From Apophysomyces variabilis (taxonomy: Eukaryota > Mucoromycota > Mucoromycetes > Mucorales > Mucoraceae), in assembly GCA_002749535.1 (NCBI GenBank), contig MZZL01000393.1, forward strand, positions 73,103 through 137,102: a stretch of 64,000 nucleotides of DNA, given 5' to 3'. Under the pieces are notes generated by a model. It was given only the letters and a program-made list of their open reading frames with translations. It was not told where the DNA came from and did no database searches. A program made the translations under genes and the position numbers. Positions 51,049 to 62,970 of the stretch are shown here, one piece after another (positions within the stretch are counted from its first letter, which is position 1; every line of letters starts with the position of its first letter).

Positions 51049-51570
51049 TTAAGGAACCACCATAAAGAAATATCGGTTTACGTTTCGTTTAACGCCATTG
51101 CATTGGTTCAACATTAAGGGACCTGAACCCTTGCCATTAAAAACATCCAGCGCTTTAGGGAACAGGAGCTTCTGCAGCTTGCTGTCATCGTCCCCTGATA
51201 TTATCATGGCTTTATATACAGGATTGATCGATCTCCCTCTATAATGGTGATTTTGAGCTTTCTTTCTTCGCACTCTACCCTGACTTCGCATTCTTTTTAT
51301 CTCTTTAGATTGCAAATGTAAAGAGGAAGGAATCCATTCCAACCTACTCATTAAATGAGTACTACACTCTGTGCCTCTAACATACCCGAAAGAATTTTCA
51401 CCGTCAATGTCCCCCTGGATCATTATGTTTTCTTTATCGAGGAGTGTCATCACCGAGTGCTGATCCGCTGTAGCTACCTTTGAAATTGGGCGAAGGATTG
51501 CTTTTTCATAGCTGGCCGCTTGTGCCTGTTTGCATTTTATCTTGTTTTCCTGTCTACTTCCAATTGCCAT
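51049..51570 (-). CDS. Unknown basic ORF divergent from the transporter gene
   Basis: Intron-free open frame of 173 codons from the ATG at 51570 (an in-frame ATG at 51591 would add 7). It encodes MAIGSRQENKIKCKQAQAAS, a middle part with HSVMTLLDKENIMIQGDIDG and SRLEWIPSSLHLQSKEIKR, a basic stretch MRSQGRVRRKKAQNHHYRGR, then NPVYKAMIISGDDDSKLQK. The composition is protein-like. No family recognised. Its ATG overlaps that of the divergent transporter gene in a CCATGG palindrome, so both cannot have long leaders without overlapping transcripts. It may be a real small gene or an antisense frame. Confidence 0.4.
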   Translation of the reverse strand: MAIGSRQENKIKCKQAQAASYEKAILRPISKVATADQHSVMTLLDKENIMIQGDIDGENSFGYVRGTECSTHLMSRLEWIPSSLHLQSKEIKRMRSQGRVRRKKAQNHHYRGRSINPVYKAMIISGDDDSKLQKLLFPKALDVFNGKGSGPLMLNQCNGVKRNVNRYFFMVVP

Positions 51571-53806
51571 GGAAGATCCTATCGAACCCATACATGAGAA
51601 GAGTCAGCACACGATTTCATCAAGTTCCTTCGAGCCTGTACTTGTGAAGGATATTGATGCCTCCATTTTAGAACGGAAACTCGTACGCAAACTCGATTGC
51701 AGGTAAACTGTCCTTATCATAGTAGGTCCTTTTTACTGCTTTCCTGACGTTTTGTTGTAAGTTTGATACCTGCGCTTACATTAATGTATCTCTGCGCGTA
51801 TATGGATCGAGTAAGTCATATATACCCCATTTGTTTACTGCTTTTGTTGTTCAACTCTGTCCAGACAAATATTGGCAATGCTCGTCTTGGCAACTTTGAA
51901 AAAGACCTGTCTCTTCATGGAAACGACTTTTATAATGCTTTGTCAATATTTTACGTGGGTAAGCCAGACAGTAAATAAAACTTTAACGAAGAAGCTCATG
52001 GGTAGCTATTCTCCTGAAGGATACGTGATATGTCAAATTCCGTCCAATTCGGTCGTGAAAAAGTAAAGAATCAAGGAGAAAAAAAGTACAAAATAAACGG
52101 CAAGAGGATTCACGAATACTGTAGACTCACACCTTCTAAATGGATGGGCTTTGCTGCAGTAGTATGGGTAGGTTTACTGTAAAATATGGCTTATTATTGT
52201 ATTAACGTCATATAGGGCATTTGTTCAACATGGTATAAGAGACAGCGATAAGAAACAAATTGTAACGTGCTAAAATTTGCTAAATTAGTACGGCAGCGGT
52301 TCATGATGGTCCGTCATTACTTGCATGTAAGAACAATCAAATGTAGCAATCTTTTATTTAATGTTGCCATAGTACGATTCTTTCTGGGTTGCTCCGAAGC
52401 AGGGTTTGCGCCATGTGCAGTATACTATATAAGTTTTTGGTATCAACGAAAAGAAGTGGCCACAAGAGTAAGTCCTCTAACGCTTCTCCAATATTTGCAT
52501 AACAGCATTTCCTTGGTTAGATTGCTATTTTTTTTGCAGCATCGACGATAGCAGGGGCTTTTGGTGGTGCGCTGGCGTACTTTATCTTAGGCCATATGGA
52601 TAATTTGCAGGGAATAGCTGCGTGGCGTTGGCTTTTTATCATTGAAGGAGTACCAACCATTGCGATGGGCATCCTTTTCTTTTTCTTCTTACCAGACAGG
52701 TATCGTCTGTACATAGTACTTCCCTTTCCAATGGTACAACACACGATACTTATCGTAAGTTTTCCATAGTCCTCATACGGTGGGTACACGTTGGCTATCA
52801 CCTGCGGAAAAGGCGCTGGCGATTGAACGATCGGAACGCCATCGTAATAAGGACGCCGCAGCATTTAGCTGGCATCAGATGAAGGCAGCTCTCAAAGACT
52901 ATGTAAACTGGTTTCTGTGCTTAATCATGATAGGAGCAAACACTTGCCTTGCATCCTATAGTGTCTTTTTGCCTACCATTGTACATGAAATGGGGTTTGA
53001 AGCTCTCAATGCGCAGCTGTTAACTATTCCTCCATATGCCATAGGTGGCATAGAGTTGTTGGTAACAAAGAAAAAACACTGACTTTTACTTTTCTTGGAA
53101 CTAATGCACTTGTACTATATTAGCTGATCTCTTGGTACTCAGACCGAAAACAACAGCGAGGTTTAGTTATTATGGTGTGTTCCCTTGTAGCGGCGCTTGG
53201 TTATGGCCTATTGGCGGTAGGAAAGTATATCCCGTTGCGATACGCGGGTGCCGTATTTGTTGTATGCGGAGTCTATCCCATCCTGCCAGTGGTATGTACA
53301 GTTGTGCCAATGTATGAAGTGTTAACATGTTGATAATTGAAAATGTACCCTACAGGGAATGGCTTGGGTATCGAACAATCAAGCTGGACATACTAAGCGG
53401 GCGATTGCTATTGCTTTGACAAATGCTGCCGGACAGGTAAGTGTCAGAATCGGAACGCTTTGAACAGGCATAGTGAAACTACCTTTTTTGCGCCAAAAGA
53501 TATTTGCCATTGTTGGAACACAGGTTAGCCATTCCTTTCTCTACTGGACAAACGACGAACACTGATCTTTCCTTGGTTCTCTTTTAGATATATAAAAGTG
53601 AAGATGCTGCTACATATTACCGAAAAGGTCATTTGATTTGCCTTGCATTTATGATATTGACCTTTGCAGTGGCCACGATTCTGCGAGGATTGTTTTTGCG
53701 ATATAATAAATCGCGCGACAAAGCTCAAAGTTCCCCGGCGGACATACTAGGTGATGACCCCGAAAGGCTTTACGACCGCCATCCCGCGTTCCGTTACATG
53801 TTATAA
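51569..53806 (+). CDS. Major-facilitator transporter, anion:cation symporter (Dal5/Tna1-like) family
   Basis: Plasma-membrane permease of the fungal allantoate/nicotinate-type ACS family; substrate not predictable. Exon 1 from 51569 encodes an acidic cytosolic N-terminus (MEDPIEPIHEKSQ) to KLDC. It continues as LIPALTLMYLCAYMDR joined to TNIGNARLGNFEKDL, the family signature after TM1. Then YVICQIPSNSVVKKLTPSKW, FFLGCSEAGFAPCAVYYISF (TM4-5), AAWRWLFIIEGVPTIAMG (TM6), a loop WLSPAEKALAIERSER, NWFLCLIMIGANTCLASYSV, LITWYS-like LISWYSDRKQQRG, GMAWVSNNQAGHTKRAIAIA and a C-terminal TM (LICLAFMILTFAVATILRG). The end is DRHPAFRYML. About nine short introns; 12 membrane segments expected. Confidence 0.87.
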
Positions 53807-56800
53807 TCTTCTCGCTTTCTTCTCATCTTTTCGCCAAGCGTGCTTGATATCGCATAGTAATATTCGGTTTGAACGCTCAAAAAAGTAAAGCATACCTTTG
53901 TCCTTTAATAGAATTAGGCAATATTTATGTTTTCTCCTTTCCCATGGAGCGATAACCTGTCTATTTTTCGGTGTCACTGATGTATTAAGGAGAATTGTTG
54001 CAAATACAGTAGCCACCTTCCTGGAGATGGCTATCAACCATAGAAGATACCATTATTGCTTACTGTTTTCTTTCCAGTTGCAAGGTGTTCTTTTTATCAA
54101 TAAGATAATGCGAACAATGAACGTGCACGATATTGTTCGTGGAATTCTAGCACTCACTAATCTCTTCAATCGCAGCATTTCCCAGCCTTTGCTGTGAATG
54201 GATTTGGTTGCACGTCAGGTGTATCACACTATAGGTATTTTTCTTTTCATGTGATATACTAACTTAGGCCCCATAATTCAATATCAGTTATGTAAGCAAG
54301 ATAGCCAACTTTTCCCTCTGTTTACCAAATCTGGTCTCGCTGTCTGGCGGAAGGTTCGTATGTTACCGACCCGACATGAGAGCACAAACTATTACTTTAA
54401 TCGTCCACATGTATTCTGTCCCACTGTGTCTATGTTCTACAGGATCTATGGTGATAAATTCAAGTATTCCCGCTTTAATATTAACATGCAGCTATAGTAC
54501 TATACATTTGGAAGTATAAACCTTAAGAGGAGCATATCCACTTCTGGTCTGGGCTAGTAAAAGAGTTTGTGCAACCAGTGCGAAATCATGGTTGACGGTA
54601 CATTTTCCTTTTCACGATGAATCTTGTACGGGATTCAACCCAGTCTTTCTACTCAGACACTGTAACAGGAGGGATAAATCATACTGTTCCGCCTAATGTG
54701 AGGTTTGTGGCATCAACCGGTCACTTCATTTGCCTCCCACAGTTTGTACCGCAATCATTGTCTTGATTTGGCCTGAGTCCAATGCGTCTTTGCAGAATTT
54801 GGAAATACGGAAGAGATCTTCATGCAACTCGAAAGTATCCTTGTTATCACTTACTGTGGCTTCGCAGAATCTGACAACACCAACGGTACGCCGTTGTTCG
54901 TTGATGATTATTCTTCGTCAAGCCGCAAGCTCTCCGTATCATCATTGTTTCCATTCATCCTTGAAAAAGGAGAAATTAGATATCAGGCGAGCAATAACTC
55001 AATGTGTATACAATAGATTCACTGTAATCGTCACTAGCAATTTCCGCTGCCTTGGGGTATTACAGTCAGTATCAGCTTCAGTGCTGAAAGAAAAAGTATA
55101 CTATAAGCCATGATTTCCCACTGGCTGTACCAGAAGTAGATTCGCCGTGCGCAACTTCAAAACCTTCAAACGCAACTCTCTGTAATTTCATTCTATGGCA
55201 ATTTTGTACCAAACTCTATGCATGGATGCACAATGCTAATATAGACATTAAGCAATTCGCATCACTGGCAATGTTGATATACGTTTTTGGGGGAATCCCG
55301 ACAAAAGCTACATGCTTGTAAACCCCTCTTAAACTAATTATACTAGTAAAGCGGTAGGACGTGGTTTCACTATCGATCCAGCACGTACCAATAGCCTCTT
55401 CATGTCAAAAACGAGTCTGAATATATCGTTTAAATACCTTTTTTGAAAATAAGAGAAGAAAGAAAGGAAAATGACCAAAGCAAAAGCGATGCGAAGAGAA
55501 GGAATTCAGTGAAGAAGGAGTTTCTGATAATCACAAACGTGAGTGGATAAACCTCCTTAATTTCAATCTTCGTTAATTTCAACCCTCGCCTATTTTCAAT
55601 CGTTTTGAGATTCCCGAAAAACACAGGAGAATTTTCAACGCCTCACTAATTTTCAAGATTCAATGTCTACGGGGGTTGAAATAAAATTGAGCTCTTCTTT
55701 TATAGCAGAATTTATACTAAATTGCACTAAAGTAGCATCAGTAATACAGTCTATTTTTTTTAAAATATCAAGTAGTTAAACATTTTTTGTTTAGTATTGC
55801 AGTAAGAACTGTAGCTGGATTAGACAGCTTGCAATTCATGGTGAGGTGTGAATAAGAGACTGCTTAATGACTAGCTAATGCTGATAGAGTGAGATGCTTT
55901 CTACGCTAATGCAAGTTGTTACACTTCTTCATTGATTCCATCCCCCCACCTATTTTCAATCAGTAGGCTCTAATCAATGCATTGAAATTAAGGGAGGTTT
56001 ACTATATAACCTGGACAAATCCTAATGGACACTGGCACAATTGTATAAAGGTACAACTGTCTTACCAGTGAAGTCATAAGTACACAGACCTCAAAAAGAC
56101 CAGATGCCACAGTTTCCGTTTTCGAGCAAGCACTCCTTTGCTTATAGTGAATCCAAGATTGAAAACGCCAAAGCACATAAGTTGGCTATTGACTTAGATC
56201 AGATTATCCATATTTTGCAAAGATGCCCTTGACATTGCTCACTTGAAGGCATCGATGGCATCCTAAGCACACAGTAAGAAAGGAAGAGAGCTGATACATC
56301 GTTTTAATGGTTGCACAATTGCCTACCTTCTTTTCAGGACGTACGATGACATTTCGTTTGATTATTGTCGAGGCTGATGGAGCCTATGCGTGCCTTTAGA
56401 TTGCGAAAGTGGAATTGTCCCTCTGTCCACAGTGGGCAGTGCTCTTAAAAGTATGATCTACTCGATCAACAAAGGTTACTCCAAAGGCTACTAAAACAAT
56501 GTATTGGATAGAAGATGGGATATTCCTACTTAGCTGAATGAACCACTTTTTAATCTGTTCGCTTTCATCAAACAATCTGAATTTTGTCATTCATTGACTT
56601 CACCATTCTTGACTTCCAATTCCGAGCAGTTCGTTACACCACATCTTTTGTGTCTCTGTTTTTATTACGCCTGCCTTCTTCTCCCCTTTTCGCGCGAATC
56701 GGAGATGGACAACGGGACTATTCGTTAGCTTTAATAATAAACAGCAGGTAGACGTTGTAATTATTTTATGCGATGATTTAGTAGAATTCCATTCTATTTC

Positions 56801-57380
56801 ATGTATAAAACTACGGATATTGTTGGAAGAAGAAGAGCATGGGAAAATCAGGTACCAAAATTTGGTTTATACGGGCGTTACCGAAGCGAAACAAATAAAG
56901 CATCGAACGACTTTTCCTTCTCTCCAGAAACCAAAAAAATAGACAGCTAAATAACTTTGTATAACGCACATGGTTGACTTTGGAAAAAAACGAAACAAGT
57001 ATAAAAAAAAAAGCCGCAACATCTTCCAGAAGCCGAAGTTAAGGTGGTGCGTTCGGCTCAACAGTCCGGTGACATTCTCCGATCCGGAATGGTATGTAAC
57101 CAAAGGCATGCGCCGGCCATACCTAAAGCGAAAAAGAAAAAAAAAATAAGGCAGCAGCACACCACAGGGCGGCAAGCAGACTGCTGCCCGAACGGTCATC
57201 CAAAATCGAAATAGGGCAAACGGCGACGTCTACGCCCATCTCATCTAAAGCCTAAGCCAAATTCAATAATTGCTAAGCTTTCTGTAAGTTCATTTTCTTT
57301 TGCTTTTTGCCACTGTCGAGATCAAACATGTCAAACTGACAGGATTGTATGTGTGTCCAATAGTTGTATATATAAGTAAG
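53807..57380. other. Gene-poor interval with a possible inverted-repeat element
   Basis: 3.6 kb without a supported gene. It holds a candidate small transposon at 55547-56003. The minus-strand frames at 55988-56176 and 56396-56590 are short and unrecognised. The right end is purine-rich near 57000-57140, and 57381 begins PIN1. Confidence 0.5.
55547..56003. mobile_element. Candidate non-autonomous inverted-repeat transposon (MITE-like)
   Basis: The left end TAAACCTCCTTAATTTCAAT (about 55548-55567) recurs as reverse complement TAAACCTCCCTTAATTTCAAT at the right end (about 55981-56001), 20 matches with one inserted base. Inside the left end, variants of a TTAATTTCAA/TATTTTCAA unit repeat several times (TTAATTTCAACC, CTATTTTCAATCG, GAATTTTCAACG, TAATTTTCAAG), and the right end has another CCTATTTTCAATC. 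Subterminal repeats plus terminal inverted repeats and no coding capacity in 455 bases suggest a MITE. I could not define a target-site duplication. Confidence 0.5.
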
Positions 57381-58030
57381 ATGGTAATGTTTCATCCCCC
57401 TCTTTTCACCAACAAGAACCAAAAAAAAAAGGCCCAAAGCCCCAAGTCTGCATGTCATTCGATTTGACACTTTTTTTTTTTACTTCATAGGAATTGCCAC
57501 CGAACTGGGTGCTGCGACATTCGCGGACATATAATAAGGATTACTATTTCAACACCGTCACTAAGGAAAGTCGTTGGGAACCACCGGTGGTGGCCGATAA
57601 TGACGTACGGGTGCGAGCTAGTCATTTACTCGTGAAGCATCGTGAATCGCGAAGACCCAGCTCTTGGAGAGAGGTGAATTAATCACATATCATTTACACG
57701 TACACAAAAAAAGAAAGAAAAGATCGTATTGACAAAAGATTTTCTCTTGCTTCTTTCTTCCAGGAAAACATCACACGTACAAAAGAGGAGGCATTGGAGA
57801 TCATTGAAAAATACCAACGAGAAATTGAAGAGGGCCAGGAAACCTTGTCTGCATTGGCCACGAACTACTCAGACTGTTCTAGTGCCAAACGTGGAGGTGA
57901 CCTTGGTTACTTTAAACGTGGCCAGATGCAAAAACCGTTCGAAGACGCGACATTCGGTCTAGAAGTGGGACAATTGAGCAAACCTGTGTGGACAGATAGC
58001 GGTGTACATCTGATCTTAAGAACAGCTTAG
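57381..58030 (+). CDS. PIN1/ESS1: Parvulin-type peptidyl-prolyl isomerase with WW domain
   Basis: Isomerises phospho-Ser/Thr-Pro bonds, notably in the RNA polymerase II C-terminal domain. The WW domain reads [20 protein letters not shown] and [12 protein letters not shown]. The PPIase domain reads [20 protein letters not shown], then [40 protein letters not shown] and [11 protein letters not shown], with catalytic His, Cys and the basic phosphate-binding patch (KHRESRR) in place. Coding exons 57491-57673 and 57764-58030. The first coding exon appears to be just ATG at 57381-57383, followed at once by GTAATG and a 107-nt intron, giving MELPPNW and 150 residues. Another upstream start remains possible. 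Confidence 0.9.
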
Positions 58031-58398
58031 CAGAGAAAATAAAAAAAAATTAAGGGTACATACAAAAGAAAAGAGTTCCAAGCGAAAAAAAAAATCACAG
58101 ATGGCGAAAGAGACACTATGATTCTGTTTTTTTTCCTTTCATACTTTATAAAAAGAAGATAGAGAGGCAGCTTTCTCCACAAGTTACTTCAGAAAAGAAA
58201 ACTTTTCTTTTCAGTTCGGACAAACGAGAGACTGAAGGTCAGGTTTTTAGCAATAGCAAAAGGAATACTTTGTCGCGGTAGAACTTAGCTGGTTTTCTTT
58301 CGTATGAATAAAATAACTCTACTGGCAAATGCTTCTGTGCCTTGATTATCCTCTCTTTTGGCAGCCATTTTTCAATTCATCTAATTTGTCTTCCTACA
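58031..58398. other. Intergenic region downstream of PIN1
   Basis: Purine-rich PIN1 3'UTR at the left, then AT-rich spacer up to the tentative gene at 58399. Nothing else seen. Confidence 0.4.
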
Positions 58399-58653
58399 AT
58401 GCCAAGTGGTCCTATTGACGCTAAGCAATCTGTTAAGGTGCCCAATTTCTCGAATGGGTTTGATAAAACCATCCTGTACCTAATTTCCGAATGGTATAAA
58501 TGCCTCCTTGTACGCGGCATGAGCATTTGTATTTCGTTTTCTTCACTTCTTCCAGTTTACGGCAATTCATAGAACATGCTCAGCTTTTACTAACAACACA
58601 TGAAACATATCGTGTGGATATGGATATCCAAGTATTCCTAAAGCTAGCATCAG
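58399..58653 (+). CDS. Tentative 5' exons of an unknown gene
   Basis: Exon 58399-58493 (MPSGPIDAKQSVKVPNFSNG to LYLISE) joins across a 62-nt GT-AG intron to 58556-58653 (CLRQFIEHAQLLLTTHETYR then VDMDIQVFLKLAS). Splice sites are good (TTCTTCCAG acceptor, AGGTAGATG donor) and the helical composition is protein-like. The next acceptor (58854) would continue as GNLKFIQCINELY before a stop, so the 3' structure is unresolved. No family recognised. Confidence 0.4.
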
Positions 58654-59439
58654 GTAGATGAGCTTAATGAACTGTGCTTTGTGTCTTCTCGCTCCTTGCG
58701 CTTTCTTTTTTTTCTTTATGCATCTGATCATGCATCAACATGAATAAGGCAAGGAATGACTCAACTAAGAGTCATTTGAAGTACTTTTTTCGTCGTATGG
58801 TTCCATTAAAGCACACGTGCTTCCTGCATGAAGGATCGTCTGCTTAACTAATAGGAAATCTGAAATTTATACAGTGCATAAACGAGTTGTATTAGAGCGA
58901 AATAAGAGATCCATGGTTTTACCTTACTGGACAGGATTATTCCGGTAATGAGCCATTATCAGGAATAGAACCAAACATCCCTAAATCATGCATGAGCAAG
59001 GTAATCCTCTTATTTTTTTTTCCCAAACTCTATCCAAGTGAAAGTTCTTTGTTAACATAAAGAAAAAGCAACTACAATGTACTATAATTAAAAACGAAGT
59101 CGTAAGCAGGTTGTTGTAGACAAAGAAAAAAAGAAGTTCAGGGGTGAATCCCTTTTCTCTTTTTCTTTGTAGCAGAATATCGTTTATTGGAAGGAGAATT
59201 AACGTAAAATAGAAAGCGGGTGAGAGAGAAAGAGAGAGAAAGAGACGTACGGGACATGCATAGATTTGTTCATCCATGGAGTAATCCTGAACTGAGAGTT
59301 ACAGATACGGTGAGAATAAAATGACAAAATGATTCACAGTAGTCTTTTAAATTGATCCAGGGAATTCATTTTTGAATTGGTCTTTAGGGTCTATTAGTCT
59401 CTCTTTTTCTGACCCTTCCTTGCCCTACCCCCCTTTCTT

Positions 59440-59464
59440 TCTCTCTCTCTCTCTCTCTCTCTCT
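59440..59464. repeat. (CT)n microsatellite
   Basis: About 25 bases of perfect CT repeats in a pyrimidine-rich stretch that ends TTTTTGCAG, which could also serve as a splice acceptor tract. Confidence 0.85.
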
Positions 59465-59849
59465 TCTTTTTGCAGTATGGATAACCAAAAACATCCTGCA
59501 GCTCGACAAACTATACTAATCTGTCGATCAACTTCGCTTCCCCTTTAGGGTGAGCCTTTTACTTGTATAGATTTCTTAAACTTTAAACCAACTGCTGATA
59601 ATCAGGCCTATTTATCGTGGTAATAATAACAAACCAGTGAGAAACATTTATAGATGTTACAAAAAAATTTTTGGGTGAGATAGATCGGGTCATTTTAACT
59701 GTAACCCTTGAACATGCACGAGTAATTGCTTCCAGATAAAGACAGAAAACGAGACAGAGAGAGAGAGTATACGGGAAAACAATTATTCTGTGTGCGAGTT
59801 GGTGATACCAATCGATAAGCAATCTAGGTTTTTTTTAATATATTGGCAG

Positions 59850-60023
59850 AGTATGCTGGATGAGTATTTGGCCTTTGAATTCTTTTCGGAGATAGAGTTC
59901 ATTGTGAAAACTGTAACACGGCTTTATCACTGGATAAACCAACAGACCAAGCATGGACCATGGCTTTTTTTTTCTTATTCACTTATCATTTCGGTTAAAT
60001 ACGGTGATATCCTTGTGTTTTAA
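59850..60023 (+). CDS. Tentative terminal exon, unknown
   Basis: After ATATTGGCAG, an open frame of 57 codons reads SMLDEYLAFEFFSEIEFIVK then TVTRLYHWINQQTK and stops at 60023. Protein-like and helical. It could be the 3' exon of the gene starting at 58399, but I could not connect the two in frame. Confidence 0.25.
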   Translation, partial: SMLDEYLAFEFFSEIEFIVKTVTRLYHWINQQTKHGPWLFFSYSLIISVKYGDILVF

Positions 60024-62774
60024 GTGCAGTACAGAGCACATCCAAGTCCAAAGACCCAGATAAAAGAAAACTAGGGGGGAGGGGGAAGGTTTTCTCATAC
60101 GACCATTCAAGCAGTTAGTTTAAGTGTTACCAAAAGTACTTTGCTATTCCGAGTTCTTGGTTCCCGACTTTCTGATGATCAACTTGTAGATATTCTGTGT
60201 TTTTTCTGTTCTTCAGCGATCCCAATGTAACCTATTTGACTTTATCAAAAAGAAAAGGACTTACAGTACACCCGCTTTCTTCTCTGGTTTAAGAGGAGTT
60301 TATACTATGATCCATAACAACAGTTTTAGGTCTCTAGGTGAGGTGAAGTACTCAATCCAATGCGATACCAATCGGTGAGAGGATGATACTGAATACATGA
60401 TGACAGCTGCACTGTTTCTGTTCGCGGATGTTGTGTCACCTGCAAAAGGTATAACGTGAACGATACCAGGCATAGGGAAAAAAGAAACTTTCTTTCTCAG
60501 TTGTGTAAATTTAGAATTTCTTTATCTTCTTCTCGTACAATAGGAATATGTCTGACAATGGGAATCATGGCGCTAGTTTATTGAACATTTAACTAAAGCC
60601 CCCATCTGCAATGATAATGTTGTCAAGAAGTTGGGAAGAAATAAAGAAGTCCATTCGTGTTCTCGCTAACCATAATAGAAAATGGCATGTATGGTTTGAT
60701 CTATCTTTTTAAAGGGAAGGGAGTGTTTTGCATTGACTTACTGCCGTGAATTCCTTTTCTGGTTTGGCTGGACCAAACATGAATAAACGTTTATTTCTTC
60801 TTGCCTTCAGAAAGTGGAATGGCCCATGAAGAGATACCCCGTGCAATCCACTGAAACTACCCAATCAGAAAAGCAAAAAGGACCTTGTTTTTGTCGGGGC
60901 CGCGATCTCGTTCATTACTATAAGAGGCTTTCCTTTTTGCCTTTATCAAAGGGACTAGGTCAGTACTAAGCAAAAGAAAGAAGAAACAAATATGCATTGT
61001 TGATACATCAGTGTTTCTTTTTCGTCTTGGATCGTTTCCCATCACTGAAAAATCAGAAACCAGGCAGTCATGTTATCTCTCCTTTGATGAGAAAAAAAAC
61101 CGATGGGTTTGTTTATCGCACATGAACATTCAAGACAAAGTAGTGTGTAAAATCAATGGGATACTTTAAGCCAACGCATCCTCTACATTTTAGCCGATGA
61201 GCAGCCTCCTGCTTTGTATAAAACAAGAATCAGGTGACGCGAGAACTTTTCCCGACGCGTCTTTGCTTAGATATGGATAAAAGAACAACAAATGGCTAGT
61301 GCTATACTACTAAAGAACACTGTTATTCCTTTTATTTGACATTGCTCATAAAATTTATCTTGTTTTGATTGTTTACCAGTTATTTATCATATATTATTTA
61401 TTACAAAACTAAACAACTTGTTCATAGTTTATTAGTTTGCTATGTTTTGTGAAACCCGTTTTATAGTAAGAATCGACCGTGTTCGTGCCCAGATCCCCTC
61501 AACTATTTTTTTCTTTGTTTAGGCAACAGGAAGTGCAGTTTTAGTCTTTGTTTGATCACGATCTTTAGGTCATGACCAGGCGTGGGGGGAGGGGAAGAAG
61601 AGAGAAAACTTCAGCCCAAACCGGAGGGCCCCGTTCCCCCCGGACTGCATTCCGGGCCAAAAGTCTGGATTCATGCCGCCCTGGTGCAGATCCCTTTTTT
61701 TTTTATTTTTTTCTTTGAGCAACAGATGTTCCAAAACCAGTCGATGCGCACAGATCCAAAATGATCATAGCTGCGAATTTTAAGCTATTATGGAAAAAAG
61801 AGGAAAGGAGAGATAGAAACAAAGAATTTATACGTTGTATGTAGATCCTTTTGCTATGGCAACATAACCAGATGAAAAAAAACGGTAAGGTAAGGGAAAA
61901 AGATAAAAAGGATCCAAGACAAGTTTTTTTTTTCTTTTTGGTTACTAGCAAAAGGGACCGTTGCCCATTCGTGATGGCCTCGAACAAAAACCTTGTCTGG
62001 TTACTTGTTGACAAGAATAGCTCTGCCCTGTAACCTTTTTTTTGTTTGGTAAAAAGGAAAAGGAGCAAGAGGGTTCTTTGGGGGGCCCGTGATTGTGCGT
62101 TTGCCAATTTTGAAATTTAGTGTGTTATGTGTGTGTGTTTGTACACAGGGCTGTGGCAACGGGTATTGATGAATCCGGCTATCAGTGTCCTAAAGGGCTT
62201 GGCTGGCTGGATCCCTGCAAAAAAAAAAAAAAAAAAGAGATTACATTACTCGTTCGGAGTCTTACCTTAACCTTCTTTTTTTTTGTGTATGTGTACGTCT
62301 CTGTTTTTCTTCGTCAACGGACTCATACCACTCCTGGTAATGTGGGGTCCAAAATGGAAAAAGATCGGTTGGACAATGAAAGTCATTAGAACTAAAATAA
62401 TGGCTTCTTTATGTTTTATTTTTATTAGACTCTGAGCGCAGAAGAATATATAGAGACAAAAGGAAGGCTATTGCAAGAAATCGGAATGGTATTTCTTTTG
62501 TGTGTGATGCGAAGAAGAAAATAAACGGATAATGCAAAAAAAAAGGAAGGGTCTGTTAAGGTGATGAAAAAAAAAGTTAATTACATACAAAGAATCTGTA
62601 AAAAAAAAGGTTTATGGTACAAATAATAACGAAAGGGAAATAGGAAGGAGAGCGAGATAGAGAGAAGGGGAGGAGGAGGAGGAACAGAGAGAGTTATGGA
62701 CGAACATAGGCATAAGAACAAACTTGTATAGCATACAGATATAGAAAGAAAAAAAAAGGTAAGTCGCTAGTCCG
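60024..62774. other. Gene-poor interval with a GC-rich patch
   Basis: 2.7 kb without a supported gene. It is AT-rich apart from a GC-rich patch at 61600-61690 and poly-A/T runs (for example 62220-62236). From 62326 it is part of the duplicated end sequence. Confidence 0.5.
61600..61690. other. GC-rich island
   Basis: About 90 bases with runs such as GGGCCCCGTTCCCCCCGG in an AT-rich background. On the minus strand one frame reads LHQGGMNPDFWPGMQSGGNG and ALRFGLK, which looks protein-like but has no connected exons. Confidence 0.35.
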
Positions 62775-62970
62775 TTAATTGTAGATTGCGGGTTCACATT
62801 TCACTTGAAACTGCCCCATCGTGGGATGTGCTACAGAAAAAAAAAAGATGGTTAGGTGAAAAGGGTACACATAGAAAATAAAATGAGACACTACCTTTCC
62901 TAGCGTGGTCCTTTTTGGTAGGCATCGGGAAGGATTCTAGGCAAAAAGCATGCGCGTTTGTTATCCCGTA
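62326..62970 (+). repeat. Copy 1 of a 645-base duplicated segment
   Basis: Identical as far as I can read to 63356-64000 (offset 1030). It contains the 3' exons of the unknown minus-strand gene. Confidence 0.95.
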
